This document shows positions 7,833 to 16,691 of a stretch of 64,000 bases of DNA, in pieces; position 1 is the stretch's first letter; every line of letters begins with the position of its first letter. The position numbers and the translations under genes are program-made. The notes under the pieces are model-generated. The model did no database searches and was not told the origin of the DNA. It was given only the letters and a program-made list of their open reading frames with translations. Source of the stretch: JASHPR01 sp963808705 (GTDB lineage: Bacteria; Actinomycetota; Actinomycetes; Streptosporangiales; Streptosporangiaceae); assembly GCA_963808705.1 (NCBI GenBank), contig CAWEHB010000008.1, forward strand, positions 124,001 to 188,000, written 5' to 3'.

Positions 7833-9512
7833 ATGAGACGCCTTAAGGCAATCGGGGTCCTCATCGCGGCAGGCGTGCTGGCCGCCGCCTGCTCGAGCGG
7901 CTCATCGTCATCCTCGTCGCCATCGTCGTCATCGGCTGCCAGCGGCGTGCTGACCATCGACAACGAGAGCGGCGGGACCTGGACCTGTGACTTCAACCCG
8001 TTCAACCTGTCCTACATCTCGTACTCGCTGGGGCCGGTGTACGAGCCGCTGGCGTTCGTCAACACGCTGCAGAGCGGCAAGATCACGCCCTGGCTGGCCA
8101 CCAGCTGGGCCTGGGGCAACGGCAACAAGGACCTCACCTTCACCATCCGCAAGGGAGTCAAGTTCTCCAACGGCAACCCGCTGACGCCCGCCGACGTGGT
8201 CTTCACCTTCAACATGCTGAAGAAGTACCCGACCCTCGACCTCAACGCGGTCTGGTCGGTGCTGTCCAGCGTCACCCAGCAGGGCTCCGACCAGGTCCTC
8301 ATGACCTTCAAGACCGTGTCCGTGCCGTCCTTCTACTACATTGCCGACCAGATCGGGATCGTCGACCAGGCCGTCTGGTCGAAGGTCGGCAACCCGGTGA
8401 ACTACCCGGACAAGAACCCGGTCGGCACCGGCGCGTTCACGACCGGCGCCTCGGACTGCACCCCGCAGAACATCAAGTACCTGGCCAACCCGCACTACTG
8501 GCAGCCGGGCGAGCCGAAGGTGGGCACGGTCAACTACCCGGCGTTCCTGACCAACGACACCGCCAACACCTACCTGGCCAACGGGCAGGCGCAGTGGGGC
8601 AGCCAGTTCATCCCCAGCATCCAGAGCTTCTACCTGTCCAAGAGCCCGGACTACCACTACTGGTTCCCGCCGGTCGCGAACGTGAGCGTGTTCATCAACC
8701 TGACCAACCCGCTGCTGAAGAACCTCGCGGTGCGCCAGGCCATGGCGTACGCGATCGACCGGCAGAAGGCGTCCACGATCGGCGAGTACGGCTACGAGCC
8801 GCCGTCGAACCAGACCGGGATCGTCACGCCGACGTTCGGCAGCTGGCTGGATACCACCCAGGCGTCCGCGTACGGCGGCAACTACGCCTATGACCCGGCG
8901 AAGGCGGTATCCATCCTGGAGAAGGCGGGGTTCAAGAAGAACTCGAGCGGGATCTTCGTCTCGCCGTCCGGCCAGCCGCTGTCCTTTACGATCCTCAACA
9001 ACGGCGGGTTCTCCGACTGGGTGGCCGCGGTGCAGACCATCCAGGCCAGCCTCAAGGCGGTCGGGATCCAGATCACGCCGGTCAACCTGGCCGCGACCAC
9101 CTACGAGAGCGATCTGTACACCGGCAAGTACCAGCTCGGCTACAACTCCGAGACCGGCGGCCCGACGCCGTACTTCGAGCTGCGGCAGTTGCTGTACTCG
9201 GCCAACTCCGCGCCGATCGGAACCGCCGCGGGATCCAACTGGGAGCGGTACAGCAACCCGGCCACGGACGCGCTCATCAACGAGTACGGGACCACCACCG
9301 ACCCGGCCACCCAGCACTCGATCGTGGATCAGCTGCAGAAGGTGATGCTGGAGGACGTCCCGGTGATCCCGATCACCGAAGAGGTCGACTGGTACCAGTA
9401 CGACACGGGCAGCTTCACCGGCTGGGTCACCCAGGGCAACCCGTACGCCCAGCCCGCCGCCTACAACTACCCGGACTGGGGCATCCAGATGCTGCGCCTG
9501 GCGCCGAAGTAA
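7833..9512 (+). CDS. ABC transporter substrate-binding lipoprotein (family 5)
   Basis: A 559-residue SBP_bac_5 protein. A signal peptide ends in the lipobox LAAAC (Cys20), followed by a Ser-rich linker. The mature part carries typical family-5 segments such as WLATSW, FTIRKGVKFSNGNPLTPADV and the Tyr/Trp-rich ligand pocket. A strong GGAGG precedes the ATG. The family binds di/oligopeptides or oligosaccharides; the neighbouring glycosidases favour a di- or oligosaccharide. It is the first gene of the importer operon and is separated from the permease by a hairpin. Confidence 0.92.
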   Translation: MRRLKAIGVLIAAGVLAAACSSGSSSSSSPSSSSAASGVLTIDNESGGTWTCDFNPFNLSYISYSLGPVYEPLAFVNTLQSGKITPWLATSWAWGNGNKDLTFTIRKGVKFSNGNPLTPADVVFTFNMLKKYPTLDLNAVWSVLSSVTQQGSDQVLMTFKTVSVPSFYYIADQIGIVDQAVWSKVGNPVNYPDKNPVGTGAFTTGASDCTPQNIKYLANPHYWQPGEPKVGTVNYPAFLTNDTANTYLANGQAQWGSQFIPSIQSFYLSKSPDYHYWFPPVANVSVFINLTNPLLKNLAVRQAMAYAIDRQKASTIGEYGYEPPSNQTGIVTPTFGSWLDTTQASAYGGNYAYDPAKAVSILEKAGFKKNSSGIFVSPSGQPLSFTILNNGGFSDWVAAVQTIQASLKAVGIQITPVNLAATTYESDLYTGKYQLGYNSETGGPTPYFELRQLLYSANSAPIGTAAGSNWERYSNPATDALINEYGTTTDPATQHSIVDQLQKVMLEDVPVIPITEEVDWYQYDTGSFTGWVTQGNPYAQPAAYNYPDWGIQMLRLAPK

Positions 9513-9522
9513 GCGGACAACC

Positions 9523-9561
9523 GGCCTTGGGGCATCCCGCGCGGCGGGATGCCCCAAGGCC
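9523..9561 (+). terminator. 18-bp stem-loop after the binding-protein gene
   Basis: Perfect 18-bp arms (9523-9540 and 9544-9561) around a 3-nt loop, 11 bp after the stop codon. No U-run follows, so it is more likely a partial terminator or mRNA 3'-end stabiliser that lets the binding protein be made in excess over the permeases. Confidence 0.75.
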
Positions 9562-9648
9562 CTGGCCGGGACGTCGGCGGCCCCTTGCGCGGCCACGGCC
9601 GGCGCGCGAGCGTTAGGAGGACGACCCGATGGGCGACAGGAGGACGGC

Positions 9649-10635
9649 ATGAGATTCGTGCTGCGCCGCCTGGGCTTCTTCCTGCTGACCCTGTGGGTGG
9701 CCCTCACGCTCAACTTCGTGCTGCCGCGCCTGATGCCGGGGAACCCGGCCCTCGCCGCGATAGCTAACCACAAGGGCGTGATCAGCCCGCAGGCGCTCAA
9801 GGCGCTCGAGGCGCAGTTCGGGCTCAACACCCACCAGAACGTGGTGGCACAGTACTTCAAGTACCTCGGGGACGTGGCGACCGGCAACTTCGGTGAGTCG
9901 CTGACCACCCAGCCGGGGAACTCGGTCGCGCACATGGTGCTCGACGCGATCCCGTGGACCCTGGGCCTGGTGGGAGTCACCACGGTGCTGGCGTTCGTGC
10001 TGGGCACCGGGATCGGCATCGTCGGGGCCTGGCGGCGGGGCGGCCGGCTGGACAGCCTCATGCCGCCGGTATTCGTGATCATGACGGTGATCCCCTACTT
10101 CTGGCTCGGCCTCATCCTGATCCTGATCTTCGGCGTCAAGCTGCACTGGCTGCCGTACTTCTTCACCTACAACATCACGCTGACGCCGGGGCTGAACTGG
10201 GCGTTCATCAGTAACGTGCTCGAGCACGCCATCCTGCCCGCGTTCACGCTGCTGATCCTCACGATCGGCACCTGGATCCTCACCATGCGCAATACCATGA
10301 TCACCACGCTGGCCGAGGATTACGTGCGGATGGCCCGGGCCAAGGGGCTGCCCGGCCACCGGATCATGCTCGACTACGCGGCCCGCAACGCGATCCTGCC
10401 CAACCTCACCGGGTTCGCGATGTCGCTGGGGTTCGTGGTCGGCGGCGCGATCCTGATCGAGGAGGTCTTCAACTACGAGGGCGTCGGCTACCTGCTGCTG
10501 CAGGCGGTCGACAACGACGACTACCCGCTGATGCAGGCGCTGTTCCTGCTCATCACCGTGGCCGTGCTGCTCGCGATCCTGCTCTCCGACATCGCGGTCG
10601 CCATACTCGACCCGCGGACCAGGGGGGCGGGCTAG
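9649..10635 (+). CDS. ABC transporter permease (DppB/OppB type)
   Basis: A 328-residue integral membrane protein with six predicted segments. The first spans residues about 8-28, and a long periplasmic loop follows, as in DppB/OppB. The cytoplasmic EAA loop reads DYVRMARAKGLPGHRIM and contacts the ATPases. An AGGAGG site lies 6 nt before the ATG. It is followed after 2 bp by the second permease. Confidence 0.93.
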   Translation: MRFVLRRLGFFLLTLWVALTLNFVLPRLMPGNPALAAIANHKGVISPQALKALEAQFGLNTHQNVVAQYFKYLGDVATGNFGESLTTQPGNSVAHMVLDAIPWTLGLVGVTTVLAFVLGTGIGIVGAWRRGGRLDSLMPPVFVIMTVIPYFWLGLILILIFGVKLHWLPYFFTYNITLTPGLNWAFISNVLEHAILPAFTLLILTIGTWILTMRNTMITTLAEDYVRMARAKGLPGHRIMLDYAARNAILPNLTGFAMSLGFVVGGAILIEEVFNYEGVGYLLLQAVDNDDYPLMQALFLLITVAVLLAILLSDIAVAILDPRTRGAG

Positions 10636-10637
10636 CC

Positions 10638-11636
10638 ATGGCGATCATGGCCCCCGGCGATCCCGGCAGCGTCAGCGATCCCGGCCAGCCGACCCCAACG
10701 CTCCTCGGGCTGGCCGGCGGGCTGCCGCCGGCGGCGGGCGGGGTAACCGGGGCGCGCTCGCTGCGGCGCATGACCCGCGCCGTGACCTCCAACCGCAAGG
10801 CCACCGTCGGCGCGCTGCTGCTGCTGTTCTTCTGCCTGGTGGCGTTGTTCCCCGGGGTCATCGCGCACGACGACCCGAACGCCGAGATCTACAAGGCCAA
10901 GCTCGGCCTGTCCGCGCAGCACCTGCTGGGCACGACGGCCTTCGGGCAGGACCTGTTCGCGCAGCTGGTCTGGGGGACCCGGCCGGTGCTGCTGATCGCG
11001 CTGCTGGCCGGGTTCGGTGCCACCGTGATCGCGATGCTGGTCGGCGTGGCGTCCGCCTTCCTCGGCGGGGTCTGGGACGGGGTGCTCGGCACCATCACCG
11101 ACGTGCTGCTGGTCATCCCGCTGTTCCCGCTGCTCATCATCATCGCCAGCTACCTGCACGGCGCGGGGACCACGGTCCTGATCGCGGTCATCATCCTGAC
11201 CTCGTGGTCCTACACGGCGCGTCAGTTGCGGGCCCAGGCGCTGTCGCTGCGCGGCCGGGACTTCCTCAACGCCGCGCGGGTCCGCGGCGAGCGCTCGCTG
11301 TACATCATCGTGGTCGAGATCATCCCCACGATGACGTCCCTGCTGGTGGCCGCGTTCCTGACCAACGCGCTCTACGCGGTGCTGTTCTCGGCCAGCCTGC
11401 AGTTCATCGGGCTCGGCGACCCGGGCCAGATCAGCTGGGGCACCATGCTGTACTGGGCCGAGAACGCCGAGGCGTTCCAGACCGGGCAGGCCCAGTGGAT
11501 CATCGCGCCCGGCCTGTGCATCGTCGCCCTGGGCGCGGCGTTCGCGCTGATCAACTACGCGTTCGACGAGATCGGCAACCCGGCCCTGCGGCCGGTCCGG
11601 AGCATGCGGGGGAAGAGTGTCAAGCGCCCCGGGTAA
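10638..11636 (+). CDS. ABC transporter permease (DppC/OppC type)
   Basis: A 332-residue permease. The N-terminal 45 residues are a soluble Pro/Gly-rich stretch; the first membrane helix (about 53-75) is followed by the family's DPN motif (HDDPNAE) and GTTAFGQDLF, standard for DppC. The EAA loop is RDFLNAARVRGERSLY. Its end overlaps the ATPase gene by 20 bp, indicating translational coupling. Confidence 0.93.
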   Translation: MAIMAPGDPGSVSDPGQPTPTLLGLAGGLPPAAGGVTGARSLRRMTRAVTSNRKATVGALLLLFFCLVALFPGVIAHDDPNAEIYKAKLGLSAQHLLGTTAFGQDLFAQLVWGTRPVLLIALLAGFGATVIAMLVGVASAFLGGVWDGVLGTITDVLLVIPLFPLLIIIASYLHGAGTTVLIAVIILTSWSYTARQLRAQALSLRGRDFLNAARVRGERSLYIIVVEIIPTMTSLLVAAFLTNALYAVLFSASLQFIGLGDPGQISWGTMLYWAENAEAFQTGQAQWIIAPGLCIVALGAAFALINYAFDEIGNPALRPVRSMRGKSVKRPG

Positions 11637-12645
11637 CGACGTCATCGGCGCCACGCCGGCCGAGGACGCCACGGGCGCGGTGCTGTCGGTCCGCGACCTG
11701 TCGGTCGAGTACATCATGGAGCGCGGGACCGTGCGCGCGGTGGACAGCGTCAGCTTCGACCTGGACCCGGGCGAGTTCATCGGCATCGTCGGCGAGTCCG
11801 GCTGCGGCAAGTCCACCCTGCTGTTCGCCATCGCCCAGCTCCTGGTCCCCCCGGCCACCGTCACCGGCGGCAGCGTCATCTTCAAGGGCCACGACATGGT
11901 CGGGCTCACCGACAAGCAGCTGGCCGCGGTCCGGTGGAAGGACCTGTCGGTGGTCATGCAGAGCGCGATGAACGCGCTCAACCCGGTGAAGTCGATCGGG
12001 GCCCAGTTCGCCGACGCCATGCAGGCGCACGGAGTGACCGACAAGGCGCAGGTCGCCGACCGGTCGGCCGAGGTGCTGAAGATGGTCGGCATCGATCCGG
12101 TCCACCTGAAGAGCTACCCGCACCAGCTGTCCGGCGGCATGCGCCAGCGTTCCATGATCGCGATGGCGCTGCTGCTCACCCCCGACCTGGTGATCATGGA
12201 CGAGCCCACGTCCGCGCTGGACGTCGTGGCCCAGCGCTCGCTGATGGCCCAGATCAAGGACCTGCAGGAGCGGCTGGGCTTCGCCGTGATCTTCGTCACC
12301 CACGACATGTCGCTGGTCAGCCACTTCTCCGACCACCTGATGGTGATGTACGCGGGCCGGGTCGATGAGTTCGGGCCGACCCGGCAGGTGTTCGATTCGC
12401 CGCAGCATCCGTACACGATCGGCCTCATGGAGGCCTTCCCGTCGATCCGGGGCCCGCGGGTGCCGCTGACCGGCATCCCCGGCAGCCCGCCGGACCTGGC
12501 CCGGCCCCCGGCGGGCTGCCGGTTCGCCCCGCGCTGCCCCAAGGTCATGACCCGGTGCCGGGAGGAGTCCCCCGAGCTGTACCACGTGAACGGCACCCTG
12601 GTCCGCTGTTTCCTGCACGCCGACGAAGGGGATGTGGGGCAATGA
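11617..12645 (+). CDS. ABC transporter ATPase (DppD/OppD type)
   Basis: A 342-residue nucleotide-binding subunit. It has Walker A GESGCGKST (about 59-67), signature LSGGMRQR, Walker B LVIMDEPTSALD and switch His in FVTHD. The C-terminus has the oligopeptide-transporter extension with paired cysteines (GCRFAPRCP...RC). It starts at a GTG inside the end of the permease gene and stops in ATGA shared with the next ATPase. Confidence 0.94.
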   Translation: MSSAPGNDVIGATPAEDATGAVLSVRDLSVEYIMERGTVRAVDSVSFDLDPGEFIGIVGESGCGKSTLLFAIAQLLVPPATVTGGSVIFKGHDMVGLTDKQLAAVRWKDLSVVMQSAMNALNPVKSIGAQFADAMQAHGVTDKAQVADRSAEVLKMVGIDPVHLKSYPHQLSGGMRQRSMIAMALLLTPDLVIMDEPTSALDVVAQRSLMAQIKDLQERLGFAVIFVTHDMSLVSHFSDHLMVMYAGRVDEFGPTRQVFDSPQHPYTIGLMEAFPSIRGPRVPLTGIPGSPPDLARPPAGCRFAPRCPKVMTRCREESPELYHVNGTLVRCFLHADEGDVGQ

Positions 12646-13751
12646 CCGCGGAAATGCCGGATGCGAGGGCCGGCGAGCCGGCCCGAGCAGACGGCAGGGG
12701 GGCTCCGGGGGGCCAAGCCCCCCGGTCTGGGGGTCCGGGGGTTACCCCCCGGGACAGCACAGTCCTCTTGCGGACCGAGGGCCTGACCAAGCACTTCCGC
12801 ATCGGGGGCATGCTGTCCCGGAGCTACCTGCACGCCGTCGATGACGTCGGCATCTCCATCGGCGAACGGCAGATCGTCGCGCTGGCCGGGGAGAGCGGGA
12901 GCGGGAAGAGCACGATGGCGCGGCTGCTGGCCAAGCTCTACCAGCCGACCAGCGGCGAGATCTACTTCCAGGGCAAGCCGCTGTCGGCCGTCCGCTCCCG
13001 CCGGGACGTGCTCCGGTACCGGGGCGAGGTGCCAATGGTCTTCCAGGACCCGTTCGCCTCGTTCAACCCGGTCTACCGGGTGTCGCACGGCGTGCAGCGC
13101 TGCCTCAAGCTGCACCGCGGCGAACTGTCCGCCCGGCAGCGCCACGAGGAAGCGGAGCGCGTGTTCGAGGCCGTCGGGCTGACCCCCGCCGCCGACGTGC
13201 TGCAGCGGTTCCCGCACGAGCTGAGCGGCGGCCAGCGGCAGCGGGTCGGGTTCGCCCAGGCCCTGGCGCTGCGGCCGAAGCTGATCCTGGCCGACGAGCC
13301 GGTCTCGATGCTCGACGTCTCCATCAGGATCGGGCTGCTCAACCTGATGGCACAGCTGCGCGACGAGCAGGGCGTGTCGGTTCTCTACATCACCCACGAC
13401 ATCGCCAGCGCCCGGTACGTCGCGGACCGGCTGATCATCATGTACGCCGGCCGGGTGGCCGAGCAGGGCCCGACCGAGGAGGTGCTGGCCAGCCCGAGGC
13501 ACCCCTACACCCAGCTGCTGCTGTCGGCGGTGCCCGACCCGCGCGCGCCGCTCGGCGTGGGAGCCGAGACCGACCGCGGCGAGCCGCCGCGGGTCATCGA
13601 CCCGGCGCCCGGCTGCCGGTTCCGGTGGCGCTGCCCGCTGGCCATCGACGAATGTCACCAGGTGACGCCGGAACTCAGCCCGCTCGCTCCGGATCACGAA
13701 GCCGCCTGCCATGTGGCCCGCAGCGGCGCGGAAGTGAAGGCGTTCGGATGA
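12642..13751 (+). CDS. ABC transporter ATPase (DppF/OppF type) with internal repeat insertion
   Basis: A 369-residue second ATPase. It has Walker A GESGSGKST, LSGGQRQR, Walker B LILADEPVSMLD and a C-terminal GCRFRWRCP extension. ATG 12642 overlaps the preceding stop (ATGA). The N-terminal 40 residues are unusual: a Gly/Pro-rich segment encoded by a dispersed G-rich repeat (12697-12766) sits between the start and the first beta strand (LRTEGLTKHF). The reading frame is kept. The gene ends in ATGA with GH4 gene 2. Confidence 0.92.
   Translation: MTAEMPDARAGEPARADGRGAPGGQAPRSGGPGVTPRDSTVLLRTEGLTKHFRIGGMLSRSYLHAVDDVGISIGERQIVALAGESGSGKSTMARLLAKLYQPTSGEIYFQGKPLSAVRSRRDVLRYRGEVPMVFQDPFASFNPVYRVSHGVQRCLKLHRGELSARQRHEEAERVFEAVGLTPAADVLQRFPHELSGGQRQRVGFAQALALRPKLILADEPVSMLDVSIRIGLLNLMAQLRDEQGVSVLYITHDIASARYVADRLIIMYAGRVAEQGPTEEVLASPRHPYTQLLLSAVPDPRAPLGVGAETDRGEPPRVIDPAPGCRFRWRCPLAIDECHQVTPELSPLAPDHEAACHVARSGAEVKAFG
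12697..12766 (+). repeat. dispersed G-rich repeat inside the oppF-like gene
   Basis: A 70-bp stretch of alternating G-runs and C-runs, read in frame. Its right part, CCCCCCGGGACAGCAC, is the reverse complement (1 mismatch in 22 bp including the flank) of 13821-13842 in the next gene, so it is related to the GH4 repeats but in the opposite orientation. Confidence 0.65.
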
Positions 13752-15052
13752 AACTGACCGTGGTCGGCGGTGGGTCTACCTACACGCCCGAGCTGGTCGA
13801 CGGCCTGGCCCGGCTGGCCGAGGACGGTGCTGTCCCGGGGGGACGACCCCCCCAGACCCCCCCGGTCAACCCGATCAAAGTCACCGAGCTGGTCCTGGCC
13901 GACCCGGACCAGGCGCGCCTGGATGTCGTCGGCCCGGTCTCGGCCAGGATCATGCGCCGCTACGGCCATCCGGCGCGGCTGCGCTGGACGACCAGCCTGG
14001 ACGAGGGCCTGGACGGCGCGGGCGCCGTCCTGCTGCAGCTGCGCGTCGGCGGCCAGGCGGCCCGCCAGCGCGACGAGACCTGGCCGCTGGAGTACGGCTG
14101 CATCGGGCAGGAGACCACCGGCGCCGGCGGCCTGGCCAAGGCGCTGCGCACCGTCCCGGTGGTCCTGGACATCGCCGAGCGCTCCCGCCGGAGGGCCTCG
14201 GCCGACGCCTGGATCATCGACTTCACCAACCCGGTGGGCATCGTCACCCGGGCCCTGCTCGACGCCGGGCACCGGGCGATCGGGCTCTGCAACGTCGCCA
14301 TCGGGTTCCAGCGGCAGTTTGCCCAGCTACTCGGCGTGCCGCCGGAGCGCGTGGCGCTGGATCACGTCGGCCTGAACCACCTCACCTGGGAGCGGGCCGC
14401 CGTGGTCGACGGGACCGACGCCCTGCCCGGCCTGATCGCCGCGCACGGCGAGCAGATCGCCGGCCACACCGGCCTGCCGGCGTCCGTTATGGAAGATCTT
14501 GGCGCCGTTCCGTCGTACTACCTGCACTATTACTACGCGCATGACGCGGCCGTGGCGGAGCAGCGCGGACGCCCGACCCGCGCCGAGGAGGTGGCCGGGC
14601 TCGAGCGGGCGCTGCTGCAGCTTTATGCCGACCCGGCCCTGGACCGCAAGCCGGAGCTGCTGACCCACCGGGGCGGGGCGTTCTACTCGGAGGCGGCGGT
14701 CGCGCTGCTCGCCGCGCTGGCCAGCGACGCGCGCGACCGGCAGGTGCTGAACGTGCGCAACGCCGGGACCTTCCCGTTCCTCGATGACGACGCCGTGATC
14801 GAGGTTCCGGCCGTGGTCGGCGCCGGCGGTGCCGAGCCGCTGCCGGCCGCCCCGCTGCCCCCGCTGATGCGCGGCCTGGTCGCGCACGTGTCGGCCTACG
14901 AGGAGCTGGCCGTCGACGCGGCGCGGCGCGGCGGCGGCGACCGGGTCCGGGCCGCGCTGCTCGCCCACCCGCTGGTCGGCCAGCATGACCTGGCCGGCCG
15001 GCTCGCCGACCGGCTGATCGCCGAGAACGCGCCGTACCTGACGTGGAGCTAA
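13748..15052 (+). CDS. family 4 glycoside hydrolase, second paralogue
   Basis: A 434-residue GH4 enzyme. The NAD loop is GGGSTYTPELV (7-17). RVGGQAARQRDE and GCIGQETTGAGG form the catalytic region, IDFTNPVGIVTRAL follows, and the metal ligands lie in CNVA and VGLNHL. Its motifs (GGGSTYTPEL) are closer to canonical 6-phospho-beta-glucosidases (CelF/LicH group) than those of GH4 gene 1. ATG 13748 overlaps the ATPase stop. Residues 29-39 come from the inserted G-rich repeat. It is the first catabolic gene after the importer, consistent with cleaving the imported glycoside after phosphorylation. Confidence 0.9.
   Translation: MKLTVVGGGSTYTPELVDGLARLAEDGAVPGGRPPQTPPVNPIKVTELVLADPDQARLDVVGPVSARIMRRYGHPARLRWTTSLDEGLDGAGAVLLQLRVGGQAARQRDETWPLEYGCIGQETTGAGGLAKALRTVPVVLDIAERSRRRASADAWIIDFTNPVGIVTRALLDAGHRAIGLCNVAIGFQRQFAQLLGVPPERVALDHVGLNHLTWERAAVVDGTDALPGLIAAHGEQIAGHTGLPASVMEDLGAVPSYYLHYYYAHDAAVAEQRGRPTRAEEVAGLERALLQLYADPALDRKPELLTHRGGAFYSEAAVALLAALASDARDRQVLNVRNAGTFPFLDDDAVIEVPAVVGAGGAEPLPAAPLPPLMRGLVAHVSAYEELAVDAARRGGGDRVRAALLAHPLVGQHDLAGRLADRLIAENAPYLTWS
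13821..13863 (+). repeat. dispersed G-rich repeat inside GH4 gene 2
   Basis: Forty-three bp; the 30-bp core 13834-13863 equals the reverse complement of 4266-4295. It is inserted near codon 28-38 here but near codon 375-385 in the other GH4 gene, so the two insertions are not inherited from a common GH4 ancestor. Confidence 0.8.
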
Positions 15053-16056
15053 TGCCCGCGGTGCTGGCGGTCGACGGCGGCAACAGCAAGACCGACGTGG
15101 CGCTGGTCGCCGCCGACGGTACGCTGCTGGCCAGCGCCCGGGGCCCGGGCGTGCCCGGGATCTCGAGGCTCGGGGAGACGATCGGCGTGCTCGGCTCGAC
15201 GGCGCGCCTCGCGGCCGGCCAGGCGGGCCTGCGCCCGGACGGAGCCGGCCCGCGGATCGCGCGGCACCTGTCGGCCTGCGTGGCCAACGCCGACCTGCCC
15301 GAGGAGGAACGCCAGCTGGGCGAGGCCCTGCGCGCGGAAGGGTGGTGCGATACCACGCACGTGGCCAACGACACGTTCGCGGTGCTGCGGGCCGGCCTGG
15401 ACGGCCCCGGGCCGCACTGGGGCGTCGCTGTCACCTGCGGCGCCGGGATCAACTGCGTGGGCGTGGCGCCCGACGGGCGGACCAGCCGGTTCCTCGCGCT
15501 CGGGCCGCTGACGGGCGACTGGGGCGGCGGGAGCACCCTGGGCCAGGAGGCCGTCTGGTGGGCCATCCGCGCCGAGGACGGGCGCGGGCCGCAGACCGCG
15601 CTGCGCGAGGCGGTCGCCGCCCACTTCCGCGCGGCCAGCATGCACGATGTCGCGGTCGGCTTTCATACCGGGAAGATCGGCTGGGAGGCGCTCCTGCGCC
15701 TGGTCCCGGTGCTGTTCGAGGTCGCGGAGGGCGGGGACGAGGTCGCGCTGGATCTCGTGCGGCGGCAGGCCGGCGAGGTGTGCGTCATGGCGCTGGCCGC
15801 GATCCGCCGCCTCGGCCTCGGCGGCCAGCCGGTGCCCGTGGTTCTCGGCGGCGGGGTGCTGACCGCGCGCAACCCGCTGCTCACCGGCGAGATCACCAAG
15901 CGGTTCGCGGACGAGGCCCCGCTGGCCAGGCCGCGCATCGTCGGCATCCCGCCGGTGGCCGGCGCGGCGCTGCTTGGCCTTGATCACATCGGGGCGCTGC
16001 CCAGCGCCCAGGACCGGCTGCGCGATGCTTACCTGTCCCGGGCCGCGCCGCCATGA
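15052..16056 (+). CDS. BadF/BadG-type ATPase, N-acetylglucosamine kinase-like
   Basis: A 334-residue ASKHA-fold kinase. The phosphate-1 motif AVDGGNSKTDVAL is at the N-terminus, VTCGAGINCVGV forms the phosphate-2/sugar loop, GDWGGGSTLGQEAV follows, and VVLGGGVL is the adenosine motif. This is the BadF_BadG_BcrA_BcrD family, which includes eukaryotic and bacterial GlcNAc kinases. ATG 15052 shares a base with the GH4 stop (TAATG); an upstream GTG at 15043 is less likely. It may phosphorylate the imported sugar or disaccharide so that it becomes a GH4 substrate. Confidence 0.85.
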   Translation: MPAVLAVDGGNSKTDVALVAADGTLLASARGPGVPGISRLGETIGVLGSTARLAAGQAGLRPDGAGPRIARHLSACVANADLPEEERQLGEALRAEGWCDTTHVANDTFAVLRAGLDGPGPHWGVAVTCGAGINCVGVAPDGRTSRFLALGPLTGDWGGGSTLGQEAVWWAIRAEDGRGPQTALREAVAAHFRAASMHDVAVGFHTGKIGWEALLRLVPVLFEVAEGGDEVALDLVRRQAGEVCVMALAAIRRLGLGGQPVPVVLGGGVLTARNPLLTGEITKRFADEAPLARPRIVGIPPVAGAALLGLDHIGALPSAQDRLRDAYLSRAAPP

Positions 16057-16691
16057 TCATTCGCAGGTACCGCTCCGGTGACCTCCGTGACCTGTACCGG
16101 ATCTGCCTGCGCACCGGGAGGAGCGGTGACGACGCGACCGCGCTCTATCAGGACCAGGACCTGCTCGGCCACATCTACGCGGCACCGTACGGCAGGTTCG
16201 AGCCGGCCCTGGCGTTCGTGGTGGAAGACGAGCTCGGCGTGGGCGGTTACTGCCTGGGCGCGCTGGACACCCGGGTCTTCGAGCAGCGGCTGGAGGAGCG
16301 CTGGTGGCCGTCGCTGCGCGCTCGCTACGCCGAGCCAGACGTCGCCCGCCGGGACCAGTGGACGCCGGACGAGCAGGCTGCCTACCTGATTCACCATCCG
16401 TGGCGCACCGACGATGACGTCCTCGCCGTCTACCCGTCCCATCTCCACATTGACCTGCTCCCCCGGCTCCAGGCTCAAGGACAAGGCCGTGAGCTCATCG
16501 GCATGCAACTGACGGCGTTGCGGGAACGGGGCTCGGGCGGCGTCCACCTGTTCGTGACCGCGGGGAACCAGCGCGCCCTGGGCTTTTACGATCGTCTCGG
16601 CTTCATCGAGCTGCGCGCGGGCGGCGGCTACCTCCTGGGCATGAAGCTGTTAGCCCGCGGCATGACTCACTCCAGGCCAGCCAGCAGATAG
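16053..16691 (+). CDS. GNAT-family acetyltransferase, OGA-C-terminal-like
   Basis: A 212-residue GNAT protein. It has the N-terminal strand IIRRYRSGD, the acetyl-CoA region LLPRLQAQGQGRELIGMQL (the Q/RxxGxG/A loop reads QAQGQG) and the terminal GNQRALGFYDRLGF. The arrangement, including HLHIDLLP before the CoA loop, resembles bacterial homologues of the acetyltransferase-like domain of O-GlcNAcase, which fits an aminosugar locus. It overlaps the kinase by ATGA and runs 25 bp into the convergent SpoU gene. Confidence 0.82.
   Translation: MIIRRYRSGDLRDLYRICLRTGRSGDDATALYQDQDLLGHIYAAPYGRFEPALAFVVEDELGVGGYCLGALDTRVFEQRLEERWWPSLRARYAEPDVARRDQWTPDEQAAYLIHHPWRTDDDVLAVYPSHLHIDLLPRLQAQGQGRELIGMQLTALRERGSGGVHLFVTAGNQRALGFYDRLGFIELRAGGGYLLGMKLLARGMTHSRPASR

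Noticed and set aside
7929..10082. 717-codon minus-strand ORF across the binding-protein and permease genes
   Set aside because: Antisense shadow of well-supported family-5 SBP and DppB genes; its translation is Arg/Gly/Val-rich without motifs.
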